A stretch of DNA of 64,000 nucleotides from an uncultured Opitutaceae bacterium (GTDB taxonomy: Bacteria; Verrucomicrobiota; Verrucomicrobiia; Opitutales; Opitutaceae), in NCBI GenBank assembly GCA_903891325.1, contig CAITEC010000063.1, forward strand, positions 1 to 64,000. The letters are read 5' to 3'. The notes under the pieces were generated by a model. That model saw only the letters and a list, made by a program, of their open reading frames with translations, was not told the origin of the DNA and did not search any database. Positions 48,333 through 57,888 of the stretch are shown here, one piece after another (the stretch's first letter is position 1; every line of letters begins with the position of its first letter). A program made the position numbers and the translations under genes.

Positions 48333-50054
48333 TCAGGCGCTTAGGCGCCAGTCGGCGAGCTCGAGCTGGAGGACCTTGCGGCCGTTGAAATGATTCCAGT
48401 GGATCGACACGGCGAGGTCGACCGGCACTCCCTTCGGGGGAATCCTCCCCGCCGCCTTCCAGGCGACCCCGCTGATCCTGCGGCCCGCGCCATCGTCGAC
48501 CCAGAAACGGAAGTGGTGCTCCTTGAACACCTCGGGCGCCTGCCGGAGGACCACGCCGCCCAGCCCGAAGAGCGGCTCGGGATTTCCCTGGCCGAAGGGA
48601 TGCAGGGTGTCCAGCTCGGCCATCAGCTCATCGCATGCCTGCGCGGGCAGGATCCATGCGGCGATCGTCAGGCGGGCCTCGGCGATTTCGCCGCCGCAGT
48701 GGGCGCGGACGGCCTCGGAGAACCGCTTTCGGAATTCCGCGACGCGGGCCTTCGGAAGGGAGATGCCCACGGCCATCGGGTGGCCGCCCCAGCTCTCGAG
48801 GAGGGCGCTGCAGGGGGCCAGCACCTCGACCAGGTTGATCCCGTCCACGCTGCGGCCCGAGCCCTTGGCGAGGGTCCCCTCGTTTCCCAGGACGATCGTC
48901 GGCCGGTTGAATTTCCGCGTGACCCGCCCGGCGACGATGCCGACGACCCCCGGATGCCAGCCCTCGTCGAAGAGGACGATCCCGTGGTCGGCCGCGTAAT
49001 GGGCCGCCACCATCTCCTCGGCCTGGTCCGTGATCTGGCGCTCGATGTCCTGCCGCTCCCGGTTGAAGAGATCAAGCTGCCGGGCGGTATCGAGGCAAAA
49101 AGCGGCGTCGTCGCTGAGGAGCAGGTCGACGGAGAGGGCGGCGTCCGCGAGGCGGCCGGAGGCGTTGATCCTGGGGCCGATCCGGTAGGAAACGTCGGAG
49201 GGCATGACCGGCTGGCCCGGCTTCAATCCGGACACCTCCATGAGCGCCCTCAGCCCCGGGCGGCGGGTTTGCTGGATGATCCGCAGCCCGTGGTGGGCGA
49301 GGATGCGATTCTCGCCGGTGAGCGGCACGAGGTCGGCGACCGTGCCCAGCGCCACCAGGTCGAGGTGGTCCCGCAACCGGACCGCGAAGGCGGCCGGGTG
49401 GTTGTCCGCCCTGAGGCGCTTCAGGAGCCCGTGCATCAGCTTGAAGACGAGCCCGGCCGTGCAGAAATTCCGCCAGGGCGCGTCGGCCGCCGAGCCGTCC
49501 GCGTGCGCGTGCGGATTGATCAGGATCCCCTGGTCGAGGAAGCGGTCCTTCGAGCGATGGTGGTCGATGACGATGACGTCGATGCCCTGCGCCCGAAGAT
49601 AGGCCACCTCCTCGTGGGAATTGGTGCCGCAATCCAGGGCGAGGAAGAGCGACGGCTTGCCCTGCTCCAGCGCCCGGTCGATCGCGCTGCGAGACAGCCC
49701 GTAGCCGTCCTCCGCGCGGCGCGGCACGACGAAGCGCGGGGAGAGCCCGAAGCGGCGCAGCATCGTCACCACCAGCGCCGTGCTGGTGACCCCGTCCACA
49801 TCGTAGTCTCCCAGGACGGTTACCGCCTCCCCGCCCATGATCGCGTCGCGGATCCGGGCGGCGGCCGGTTCGACGTTTCCGAGCAGGTAGGGGTCGGCCA
49901 GGCTCGCCAGCTCGGGGTGCAGGAAGGGGCCGGCCACCCCCGGATCGCCGACGCCGGCGCGCAGGAGCAGCTCGGCCAGCACCAGGCTGACCCCCTCCCG
50001 CTTGCTGAGCGCCTCGATGTCTGGGAACGGATGCGGGCTGTGGATCCAGCGCAT
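48333..50054 (-). CDS. recJ: single-stranded-DNA exonuclease RecJ
   Basis: 5'-3' exonuclease acting in recombination and mismatch repair. 573 aa from the ATG at MRWIHSPHPFPDIEALS. The DHH motifs are intact: VLGDYDVDGVTSTAL, LALDCGTNSHEEV, VIVIDHHRSKD and LGTVADLVPL. The DHHA1 part has AKGSGRSVDGINLVEVL and GGHPMAVGISL, and an OB-fold end follows. Length is typical. Only 4 bp separate it from the secDF stop, so yajC-secDF-recJ is one transcript. Confidence 0.95.
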   Translation of the reverse strand: MRWIHSPHPFPDIEALSKREGVSLVLAELLLRAGVGDPGVAGPFLHPELASLADPYLLGNVEPAAARIRDAIMGGEAVTVLGDYDVDGVTSTALVVTMLRRFGLSPRFVVPRRAEDGYGLSRSAIDRALEQGKPSLFLALDCGTNSHEEVAYLRAQGIDVIVIDHHRSKDRFLDQGILINPHAHADGSAADAPWRNFCTAGLVFKLMHGLLKRLRADNHPAAFAVRLRDHLDLVALGTVADLVPLTGENRILAHHGLRIIQQTRRPGLRALMEVSGLKPGQPVMPSDVSYRIGPRINASGRLADAALSVDLLLSDDAAFCLDTARQLDLFNRERQDIERQITDQAEEMVAAHYAADHGIVLFDEGWHPGVVGIVAGRVTRKFNRPTIVLGNEGTLAKGSGRSVDGINLVEVLAPCSALLESWGGHPMAVGISLPKARVAEFRKRFSEAVRAHCGGEIAEARLTIAAWILPAQACDELMAELDTLHPFGQGNPEPLFGLGGVVLRQAPEVFKEHHFRFWVDDGAGRRISGVAWKAAGRIPPKGVPVDLAVSIHWNHFNGRKVLQLELADWRLSA

Positions 50055-50058
50055 CAGC

Positions 50059-52638
50059 TCAGCGCGAGGCCTTGCTGCCGCCCGACCACTCGTACTTGGG
50101 CGCCACGTCCGCATGGGCCTCCACATGCTTCCGGTCGCCCTTGTGCCACCAGTAGAAGACCTGGGCGGCGATGAAGATGGCGGAGAAGGTGCTCGTGACG
50201 ATGCCGACGAGGAAGGTGAAGGAAATGTCCTTCAGCACGCCGGTCCCGAAGGTGTAGAGGGCCAGCGCCGCGAGGAAGGTCGTCGTCGCGGTCATGATCG
50301 TGCGGGCGAATACCTTGTTGATGGCCGCGTTGATCACGTCGCGGAGGGTTCCGGTGGGGTTGAGCTTCAGCTCCTCGCGGATCCGGTCGAAGACGACCAC
50401 CGTCTCGTTGATCGAGTAGCCGGCGATGCAGAGGATGGCGGCGACCATGGGCGCGGAGAATTGGCGGCCCGTGAGAACGAAGACCCCTATGGTCATGAGG
50501 ATGTCGTGGAGCGTGGAGCACATGGCGCCCACGCCGAAGCCGAACTCAAAGCGGAAGGCGATGTAGACGAGGATCGTCAGCATCGATACGCCGATGGCGA
50601 GCAGGGCGTTGAGCTCGATCTCCCGGCCGATGGAGGCTCCGATGTGGTCGCTTCCCATCAGATCCAGGCCGGCCTGGGGATAGGCCGCGCGCAGGGCCGC
50701 GAGCATGGCGCCGGACTTCCCCTCGGGGGTCTCGATCTTGAGGATCTCGGCGCCGCCGCTGAGCGCGCTCACATAGGTCGGGTTGATCTCGCCCACCCGG
50801 GCGGCATCCGCCACGTGGCGCACCTGCCCGATGTCGAGCTTCTGCTTATACTGGAGGCTGATCATGTCGCCGCCCGAGAAGTCGATTCCGTAGATCGCGT
50901 TGCCCTTGTAGGCGATGACGCCGATGCCGAGCGCGACCAGCGCCAGGGAGGCGATCGCCGCAGGCTTCCCAAACTTCACGAAGTCCACGTGGATGGACTT
51001 CAGGAGGTGCCGCATCGTGATTTTCTTCACCCAGCCGGACTCGATCAGCATCTCCAGGAGGAGGTGGGCGGTGATCAGGACCGAGAACATGGTCGAGAGG
51101 ACACCGATCGCCAGCGTGACGCCGAAGAGCTTGATGGGGCCGGTCCCCAGCCAGATCATGATGGCGCAGATGATCAATTGGACGATGTGCGCGTCGATGA
51201 TCGTCGTGAGCGCCTTCAGGTAGCCGCTCTGGTTGGCGGCGAGCAGGTTCTTGCCCGCGGCGAGCTCCTCGCGCATCCGCTCAAAGATCAGGATGTTCGC
51301 ATCGACGGCCATGCCGATGGTCAGGACGATGCCGGCGAGGCCCGGGAGGGTCATCGTGGCGCCGAAACTGGCCATCGTGCCCAGGATGATCATGATGTTG
51401 ACCGCCAGGGTCCCGACCGCGACCAGCCCGCCGGTTGCGTAGAAGGTGATCATGAAGGCGGCAACGAGGGCCGTGCCGATGATGGATGCCCTCATTCCGC
51501 TGGAGATCGCGTCGGTGGCGAGCGACGGCCCCACGACATACTGCTCGGTGACCACCAGGGGAAGGTCCAGGGGATTGCTCAGGTCGTTTGCCAGGTCGAT
51601 GGCCTCTCGGTCCGTGAAGGTGCCCGTGATCCGCGCCTGGTCGCTGTCGATCTCCTCGTGGACGACGGGGGCCGAGCAGAGCCGCCCGTCCAGGACGATC
51701 GCAAGCTGGCAGAGGTGCCCGAGCTTCTGGCCCTCCGCTGCGATCTCGCGGGTGAGGTCGGCAAAGCGCTTCCGGCCCGCGCTGGTGAATTCCATGGTGA
51801 CCTCGGGCTTGCCGTACTCGTCGATCCGCTCGAAGGCGCCGGCGATGTTCTCTCCGGTCATCTCGGGGATGCGTTTGACGAACACCTGCGTCGTCGCAAC
51901 CTGGCCATTGGCGCGGTCGCCCTCATCCAGGGTCTTGATTTCGTAGCCGGGCGGGATTTCGCCGTTGGGCGAGTTCTCGGGGGTCAGCGTCGGGTGAACC
52001 AGCCGGAAGTCGAGCCGGGCGGGCTTGGTGAGATTCTCGATGAGCGCCGGGTCGTCCTTCGGGTTCACGCCGGGAAGCTCGACCTCGATCCGGTTGTCGC
52101 CGACGGCGCGGATGATCGGCTCGGAGAGGAGGCCGCCGGTGCCGCTGCTTGACTGGCTGATGCGAATGCCGATGATCTCGATCGCCTTCTGGAGTTCCGT
52201 CGCCCGGCGCGCCTCGTCCCGCTCGCCCGTGGCCACCCGCTCGTCCACCTGGAGGGTCAGCGCGACACCGCCGCGCAGGTCGAGGCCGAGCTGGAGACGG
52301 CCCTTGGACCTGCGGATGAGCTCGTTAACCAGGATATCGTTGCGCTTCACATGGTTGAGAAGCGTCGCCTCAATGCGGATATTCGGGAAGTAGCGGCTCA
52401 GGTCGATATTCCTCTCCTTGCCGATCTGCTTCAGGGCCAGCGACTCGCTCAGGGCCTGGCCCGAGCGGACGCGGGCGCCCGCCTCGTCGAGGAGCTTGCC
52501 AAATTCGGGCGCATTGTCGGTGACATGCTCCCGGGCGTAGACGGGGAAGGGAATGTCCTTGAGCGGCAGGAGCTCGGACAGCGCCCAGCCGGCAATCGCA
52601 ATACTGAGCAGCAGCTTCCAGAGATTTCGCTTGAGCAT
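50059..52638 (-). CDS. secDF: fused protein translocase subunit SecDF
   Basis: Proton-driven partner of SecYEG that pulls exported proteins across the membrane. 859 aa, a SecD-SecF fusion. The SecD half: TM1 near the N-terminus, LQLGLDLRGGVALTLQVDE, RLDFRLVHP in the P1 region, then the membrane block MTLPGLAGIVLTIGMAVDAN and IFERMREELAAGKNL. The SecF half starts near KGNAIYGIDFSGGDMI and has LCIAGYSINETVVVFDRIRE. Both halves carry the conserved Asp/Arg of the proton path. Fusion is known in Chlamydiae, Verrucomicrobia and some Firmicutes. Confidence 0.96.
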   Translation of the reverse strand: MLKRNLWKLLLSIAIAGWALSELLPLKDIPFPVYAREHVTDNAPEFGKLLDEAGARVRSGQALSESLALKQIGKERNIDLSRYFPNIRIEATLLNHVKRNDILVNELIRRSKGRLQLGLDLRGGVALTLQVDERVATGERDEARRATELQKAIEIIGIRISQSSSGTGGLLSEPIIRAVGDNRIEVELPGVNPKDDPALIENLTKPARLDFRLVHPTLTPENSPNGEIPPGYEIKTLDEGDRANGQVATTQVFVKRIPEMTGENIAGAFERIDEYGKPEVTMEFTSAGRKRFADLTREIAAEGQKLGHLCQLAIVLDGRLCSAPVVHEEIDSDQARITGTFTDREAIDLANDLSNPLDLPLVVTEQYVVGPSLATDAISSGMRASIIGTALVAAFMITFYATGGLVAVGTLAVNIMIILGTMASFGATMTLPGLAGIVLTIGMAVDANILIFERMREELAAGKNLLAANQSGYLKALTTIIDAHIVQLIICAIMIWLGTGPIKLFGVTLAIGVLSTMFSVLITAHLLLEMLIESGWVKKITMRHLLKSIHVDFVKFGKPAAIASLALVALGIGVIAYKGNAIYGIDFSGGDMISLQYKQKLDIGQVRHVADAARVGEINPTYVSALSGGAEILKIETPEGKSGAMLAALRAAYPQAGLDLMGSDHIGASIGREIELNALLAIGVSMLTILVYIAFRFEFGFGVGAMCSTLHDILMTIGVFVLTGRQFSAPMVAAILCIAGYSINETVVVFDRIREELKLNPTGTLRDVINAAINKVFARTIMTATTTFLAALALYTFGTGVLKDISFTFLVGIVTSTFSAIFIAAQVFYWWHKGDRKHVEAHADVAPKYEWSGGSKASR

Positions 52639-52644
52639 GGATAC

Positions 52645-52983
52645 TTACTTTTTTTCTTCGCCGTCGGACTTCGCGACCACCGAATGGACGAAACTCTTGG
52701 GAATCTCGACCTTAACATTCTCGGCGATGCGCACGACAAATCGGCTGTCCTTCACGTTTGTGATCGTGCCGAAGATGCCGCCGGTCGTCAGGACCTCGTC
52801 GCCGCTTTTCAGCTCGGCGAGCATCTTTTCCTGCGCCTTCTGCTTCTTTCGCTGGGGGGCGATCATCAGGAAGTACATCGCCAGGGCGATCAGGATGACC
52901 GGCATCAGGCTGACGATCGCCGATGCGCCGCCGCCGGGTGTGGCGGGAGTTGCCTGGGCCAGGATTGCGGAAATGGCTGTCAT
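52645..52983 (-). CDS. yajC: preprotein translocase accessory protein YajC
   Basis: 112 aa from the ATG at MTAISAILAQA; ATGs 3 and 6 codons earlier are possible. One membrane helix (IVSLMPVILIALAMYFLMI) is followed by the YajC signature APQRKKQKAQEKMLAELKSGDEVLTTGG and GTITNVKDSRFVVRIAENVK. It lies six bases upstream of secDF, the usual order. Confidence 0.94.
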   Translation of the reverse strand: MTAISAILAQATPATPGGGASAIVSLMPVILIALAMYFLMIAPQRKKQKAQEKMLAELKSGDEVLTTGGIFGTITNVKDSRFVVRIAENVKVEIPKSFVHSVVAKSDGEEKK

Positions 52984-53082
52984 CGAGTGCATTTTCGGCA
53001 TTGCGTGTTGGTGATTTTGAACGGAGAAGAAGGGTCCATCTAACTGTTTCAGAGCACCCGAAAGCAAGCCCTAACCACCGAG

Positions 53083-55032
53083 TTGAAAAGCAAGTCCGCA
53101 TCGAGCTGGTCCGCCGCCAAGTCCGAGGAGCATTACGGCTTCAAGCGCTGGGGATCGGGCCATTTTTCCGTGGACGATGACGGATTTGTGGCCGTCCAGC
53201 CCCAGGCGGACGGCCGGGCGATCCGGCTGATGGACGTGATCAACGAGGCCGTCGGGATGGGCCTGAAGGCGCCGATGGTCATCCGTTTCCAGGACCTCCT
53301 GCGGCACCGGGTGGTCCAGCTCAACGAGCTGTTCCGCAAGGCGATCCGGGAGGAGGGCTACAAGGGCGAGTACCGCGGCGTCTTCCCAATCAAGGTCAAC
53401 CAGCTCCGCGAGGTGGTCGACGAGATCATCGCTGCGGGCAAGGACTACAACTACGGGCTCGAGGCCGGCTCAAAGCCCGAGCTCATGGTTGCGCTGGCCA
53501 TGCACGAGGGCCCGAACCGGCTGATCGTCTGCAACGGCTACAAGGACGACGACTACATCCGGCTGGCGCTGCTGGGCCGGAAGCTGGGCAAGAAGATCAT
53601 CCTCGTGGTCGAGCAGCTCTCCGAGCTGGACGACATCATCGGGCTCTCCCGCGAAACGGGCGTGAAGCCGATGATCGGCTTCCGGGCCAAGCTCCAGACC
53701 CACGGCGAGGGCAAGTGGGCGCTCTCGACCGGCGACAACGCGAAGTTCGGGCTCAACACGGCGGAAATCCTCTTTGCCTGCGAGAAACTGAAGGCCGCAA
53801 AGTTTTCCGGGTGCCTGCGCCTGGTCCACTTCCACATCGGCTCCCAGGTCCCGAACATCATCACGATCAAGAACGCGGTCGTCGAGGCCACGCGCTTCTA
53901 CTGCCAGTTGGCCAAGATGGGCTTCCCGATGGGCTACCTCGACGTCGGCGGGGGACTGGGGATCGACTACGACGGCTCCCGGACGAACTTCGAGAGCTCG
54001 ATGAACTACTCGATGGAGGAGTACACAAGGGACGTCGTCTTCAACATCCGCGAAATCTGCACGGCCGCCGGGGTCCGCGTCCCGGACATCGTCAGCGAAT
54101 CGGGGCGCGCCGTCGTCGCCCCGCACTCGATGCTGGTCGTGGAGGTGTTCGAGCGGATCAACAAGCGCGAGTCCCTCGGCCAGCAGCACCAGCCCGAGGA
54201 AAAGCACAAGGTGGTGACCGACATGGAGGTGCTCCTGCGGAACAAGACGAAACTGGGCCGGCTCGAGCGCTTTCACGACGCCCTCCAGCGCAAGGAGGAG
54301 GCCTTCTCGCTCTTCAACCTGGGCTACCTCGACCTGGAGAACCGCGCGGCGGCCGAATCGATTTTCTGGCAGATCTGCGAGCAGATAGCCAAGGAGGGCC
54401 GCAAGTCCGGCTACCAGCCCGAGGAACTGCACGACCTGGACAAGCTGCTCGCCGACCAGTACGTGTGCAATTTCTCGGTGTTCCAGTCGCTCCTGGACCA
54501 CTGGGCCCTCAAGCAGCTTTTTCCGATCGCCCCGCTGCACCGCCTCAAGGAGAAGCCGACCGTCAACGCGATCTTGGTGGACATCACCTGCGACTCCGAC
54601 GGGAAGATCGGCAACTTCATCGATCTGCAGGACGTGAAGGACTACATCACGCTCCACCCGCTGAACAGCAAGCCGTACTACCTGGGGATATTCCTGACGG
54701 GGGCCTACCAGGACATCATGGGGGACCTGCACAACCTCTTCGGCCGCGTCAACGAGGTGCATGTCTTCCTCGAGGACGACGAGCCGAACGGTTTCTACAT
54801 CGAGGAGGCCCTGAGCGGCAGCCAGATCGCCGACGTGATCGAGGGTGTCCAGTACCAGCAGCAGGAGCTCTGCCGCCGGATGAAGGCCCAGATCGACGCG
54901 GCGACGCGGCGCGACATGGTGAAGCCCCGGGAGGGCGTCCGGCTGCTCGAGCTCTACGAGGGCCAGATGCTGAGCAAGACCTACCTGAACATCGTCCGGG
55001 CAAACGGCCGCAAGCGCCCGAAATCGGGCTGA
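53083..55032 (+). CDS. speA: biosynthetic arginine decarboxylase (SpeA)
   Basis: PLP enzyme converting arginine to agmatine for polyamine synthesis. 649 aa, full length. The Lys that binds PLP is about residue 104 in GVFPIKVNQLREVV. Other motifs: NYGLEAGSKPELMVALA, LVHFHIGSQVPNI, YLDVGGGLGIDYDGS, IVSESGRAVVAPHSML, and near the end VEVHVFLEDDEPNGF-like NEVHVFLEDDEPNGFYIEEA. The start is a TTG (MKSKSASSWSAAKSEEHYG) with no strong ribosome binding site; no better ATG precedes the fold. It diverges from yajC and converges on hrpB. speB is not in the window. Confidence 0.95.
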   Translation: MKSKSASSWSAAKSEEHYGFKRWGSGHFSVDDDGFVAVQPQADGRAIRLMDVINEAVGMGLKAPMVIRFQDLLRHRVVQLNELFRKAIREEGYKGEYRGVFPIKVNQLREVVDEIIAAGKDYNYGLEAGSKPELMVALAMHEGPNRLIVCNGYKDDDYIRLALLGRKLGKKIILVVEQLSELDDIIGLSRETGVKPMIGFRAKLQTHGEGKWALSTGDNAKFGLNTAEILFACEKLKAAKFSGCLRLVHFHIGSQVPNIITIKNAVVEATRFYCQLAKMGFPMGYLDVGGGLGIDYDGSRTNFESSMNYSMEEYTRDVVFNIREICTAAGVRVPDIVSESGRAVVAPHSMLVVEVFERINKRESLGQQHQPEEKHKVVTDMEVLLRNKTKLGRLERFHDALQRKEEAFSLFNLGYLDLENRAAAESIFWQICEQIAKEGRKSGYQPEELHDLDKLLADQYVCNFSVFQSLLDHWALKQLFPIAPLHRLKEKPTVNAILVDITCDSDGKIGNFIDLQDVKDYITLHPLNSKPYYLGIFLTGAYQDIMGDLHNLFGRVNEVHVFLEDDEPNGFYIEEALSGSQIADVIEGVQYQQQELCRRMKAQIDAATRRDMVKPREGVRLLELYEGQMLSKTYLNIVRANGRKRPKSG

Positions 55033-55039
55033 CCGCCCG

Positions 55040-57589
55040 TCAGCGCCACTCGTGGCGCGGGTAGCGGCGCTGGAGCTCGGTCTTCAGCTTCGGGTAGATG
55101 TCCCTCCAGAACGAGGTCAGGTCGTCGGTCACCTGGATCGGCCGCTGGTTGGGCGCGAGGACCTCGATTTTCACCGCCACGCGTCCCCGCCCGAGCGTGA
55201 AGCCGCCGTCCACCCCGAAAAGTTCCTGGATCCGCGCGCTGAGGACCGGCGGCCCCTCCCGGGCGTAGGTCAGCCGCGACTTCCGCCCGTTGCCCATCAC
55301 CAGCCTCTCGGGCAGGCAGGTGTCCAGCGCGGCGAGCTGCTCGGCGGTGAGCCATTCCCGCAGGAAGGGCATGACCTCCTTCTGGCGCACACCGCGCGCG
55401 CCGGTCTCGCCGTGGCAGATCTGCTCGATCAGCATCGCCCGGCCCGCGTCGTCGAGCGGGTTCACCTCAAACTCGGGAAACCACTCGGCCAACCGGTTGA
55501 CGCGCGTGATCCACTGCTCGACGCCCTCGTCCCAGGCATCGATCCTGATCCGGCCCGCCAGGACCTCGCGGGAGAGGAGGGCTGCGGCCGCGTCGAGGGG
55601 AACGTCCTCGCTCGCCCGCGATTCCAGGACCAGGTCGCGGAACCGGCGCTCGCGCCGGGCGACCACGCGCTTGGCCTCCGGGTCGTACGTCACCTCGCGG
55701 GTCTCGCCGTAGTCCCCGGGAAAGAGCTCCTGAAGCCACGAGTCCGAGATCGCGGTCGCCAGGCTGAGGAGGACGCTCACCTCCCCTCCCCGCCCCCCGA
55801 TCTCGCTGATCTCCGCCACGGCCATGAGGGGAGCCTTCTGCATCGCGCTCTCGCGGGCGAGCAGGCCCTTGCGCCCGTGGACGAGCTCGCAGCGAAGGGT
55901 CCCGGAGTCCAGCCGCCGGGCGACCTGGTCGGAAAAGCCCGCCAGGACGCATTTCCTGACGGCATCCGGATCGGCGGGCGGGCCGGACGGCGACGGTGCC
56001 TTCCCCTCCCCGGCGATCTCCAGGAACTGCTCGAAGAGGGGCCCCACCTGGCGCGCGCCCTGCGCGTGGATCCCGAGCCGGCGGCAGGCATCCAGGGCGA
56101 AGCCCTTGGACTGGGCGTAGGTCCAGGCGCGCATCATCAGGAAAAAATCGCTCTCGTGCTCCTCGCCGAGGACTTCCTCGCGGGCCAGTTCCACGTCGCG
56201 GCCCGCGGCGCGCAGGAGAAAGCTCCGGCCCTGGGTGAGGGCGGCCATGAGGGCGACCTGCCTCACGCATCCCCGCTCGCGGGCGGCGAGGAACATCCGG
56301 GCATAGCGCGGATGAACGGGAAAGCGAAGCAGGGCGCGGCCGACCTCGGTGATGCGGGATCCCCGCTCGGTCCGCGCCAGCCCGCCGAGGTCCTCGAGCA
56401 GCCTCTCGGCGCGCTCGAGGGCGCGCGGATCGGGCTTGTCGAGCCAGGGGAACGCGGCGATGTCGCCGATCCCCGCGGCCTTGAGGGTCAGGACGACCTC
56501 GGCCAGGTCGAGCCGTTTCACCTCGGGAAGCTCGCGGAGCGGCCGCCGCTCGTGCTCCCGCTCCGTCCAGAGCCTCAGGCAGACGCCGGGGGCGGTGCGG
56601 CCCGCCCGGCCCGCGCGCTGGTCGGCGCTCGCCGCGGAGATCTTCTCGACGAGCAGGGTGTTGATCCCCCGGTGGGGATCGAAGCGGGCCATCCGCGCAA
56701 GCCCGCTGTCGATCACCGCGGTCACCCCGTCGATCGTCACCGATGTCTCCGCGACATTGGTCGAGACGATGATCTTGCGGGTGGCGCACCGGGCGACCGC
56801 CCGGTCCTGGGCGTCCGGCGGGAGCTCGCCGTGGAGCGGGAGCACGGCAAAATCCCGCAGCGCCCGCGATCCCTGGATCGCCTGGACGGTGCGGCTGATC
56901 TCGTAGGCGCCCGGCATGAACACGAGAAGGTCCCCGGGCGTCTCCCCCGCGACGCGCTCGCAGGCCTGGGCGGCCGCCTCCCAGGGCGGCTCCACCTCGA
57001 AATCGACGGACTTCTGAAGGTAGCTGATGTCGACCGGAAAGGTGCGGCCCTGCGAGGTCAGGACCTGGCAGGGGGCGAGGTACTCCCGCAGGCCGGCGGT
57101 GTCGAGGGTCGCGGACATCACGCCGATCTTCAGGTCGGGCCGCGTGGAGCACTGGATCTGGAGGGCGCGGGCCAGCGAGATGTCGCCGTAGAGGTGGCGC
57201 TCGTGGAATTCGTCGAAAAGGACGGCCTTCACGCCGCGCAGGTTGGGGTCGAACGACATCTGCCGCAGGAGGATTCCCTCCGTCACGAAGCGGATCCGGG
57301 TCCGCTCGCTCACGCGCGACTCGAGCCGTATCTGGTAGCCGACCGTATCGCCCAGCGGCGTGCCCCACTCCTCCGCAACGCGCTTCGCCAGGAGGCGCGC
57401 AGCCAGCCGCCGGGGCTGGAGGACGACCACCTCGCCCTTTTCGCCAAGGAGCCCGTGCCGCAGGAGCATCTGCGGGATCTGCGTCGATTTCCCCGAGCCG
57501 GTGGGCGCCTGCACGATCACCCGGCCGGTGCCGCCCAGCGCCGCCACGATGGCGGTTTCCAGTTCGAAGATGGGGAGCTGCGGTTCCAT
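55040..57589 (-). CDS. hrpB: ATP-dependent helicase HrpB
   Basis: DEAH-box RNA helicase family of uncertain physiological substrate. 849 aa from the ATG at MEPQLPIFELETAIVAAL. Motifs: VIVQAPTGSGKSTQIPQML (Walker A), VVVLQPRRLAARLLAKRV (Ia), VLFDEFHERHLYGD (DEFH in place of DEAH, as usual in HrpB), GVMSATLD (III), IIVSTNVAETSVTIDGVT and QRAGRAGRTAPGVCLRLW (VI). The HrpB C-terminal domain is present. The frame stays open 23 codons upstream, but those lie in the region with DnaA boxes. Confidence 0.93.
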   Translation of the reverse strand: MEPQLPIFELETAIVAALGGTGRVIVQAPTGSGKSTQIPQMLLRHGLLGEKGEVVVLQPRRLAARLLAKRVAEEWGTPLGDTVGYQIRLESRVSERTRIRFVTEGILLRQMSFDPNLRGVKAVLFDEFHERHLYGDISLARALQIQCSTRPDLKIGVMSATLDTAGLREYLAPCQVLTSQGRTFPVDISYLQKSVDFEVEPPWEAAAQACERVAGETPGDLLVFMPGAYEISRTVQAIQGSRALRDFAVLPLHGELPPDAQDRAVARCATRKIIVSTNVAETSVTIDGVTAVIDSGLARMARFDPHRGINTLLVEKISAASADQRAGRAGRTAPGVCLRLWTEREHERRPLRELPEVKRLDLAEVVLTLKAAGIGDIAAFPWLDKPDPRALERAERLLEDLGGLARTERGSRITEVGRALLRFPVHPRYARMFLAARERGCVRQVALMAALTQGRSFLLRAAGRDVELAREEVLGEEHESDFFLMMRAWTYAQSKGFALDACRRLGIHAQGARQVGPLFEQFLEIAGEGKAPSPSGPPADPDAVRKCVLAGFSDQVARRLDSGTLRCELVHGRKGLLARESAMQKAPLMAVAEISEIGGRGGEVSVLLSLATAISDSWLQELFPGDYGETREVTYDPEAKRVVARRERRFRDLVLESRASEDVPLDAAAALLSREVLAGRIRIDAWDEGVEQWITRVNRLAEWFPEFEVNPLDDAGRAMLIEQICHGETGARGVRQKEVMPFLREWLTAEQLAALDTCLPERLVMGNGRKSRLTYAREGPPVLSARIQELFGVDGGFTLGRGRVAVKIEVLAPNQRPIQVTDDLTSFWRDIYPKLKTELQRRYPRHEWR

Positions 57590-57650
57590 GGCTCGGGTCG
57601 GTGGCTTGGTAATAAAAAGAGAATAACCCGGCGCGATCCCAATTCCCAAG

Positions 57651-57687
57651 TTATTCACAGGGTCGGCGGTGAGAAAAATGTGGATAA
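57651..57687. promoter_or_regulatory. two perfect DnaA boxes, facing each other
   Basis: TTATTCACA (57651-57659) and TGTGGATAA (57679-57687, the reverse of TTATCCACA) both match the DnaA consensus TTATNCACA exactly, with 19 bp between them. An AT-rich stretch (TAATAAAAAGAGAATAA, 57610-57626) lies just to the left, unusual here. This could be part of a replication origin, a DnaA-titrating site, or a DnaA-regulated promoter of hrpB or of the RNA region to the right. Confidence 0.6.
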
Positions 57688-57888
57688 CAAACGCTTCACT
57701 TTCGGGCGGGCGGGGGCACCTTCGGCTCGTTCATTGATAGAACAGTCGAGGCGCGGCGGTCTGAAAACTCCGCCGAGAGCACGACTGGGATAATCCCGGG
57801 CGACCGGGGAAAGGACGGTGGCAGCTGGTGCCGCCATCCCCTCCTGTTCCGCGCAAGCGGGATACGGCAGGCACAATCACCAGTTCCT

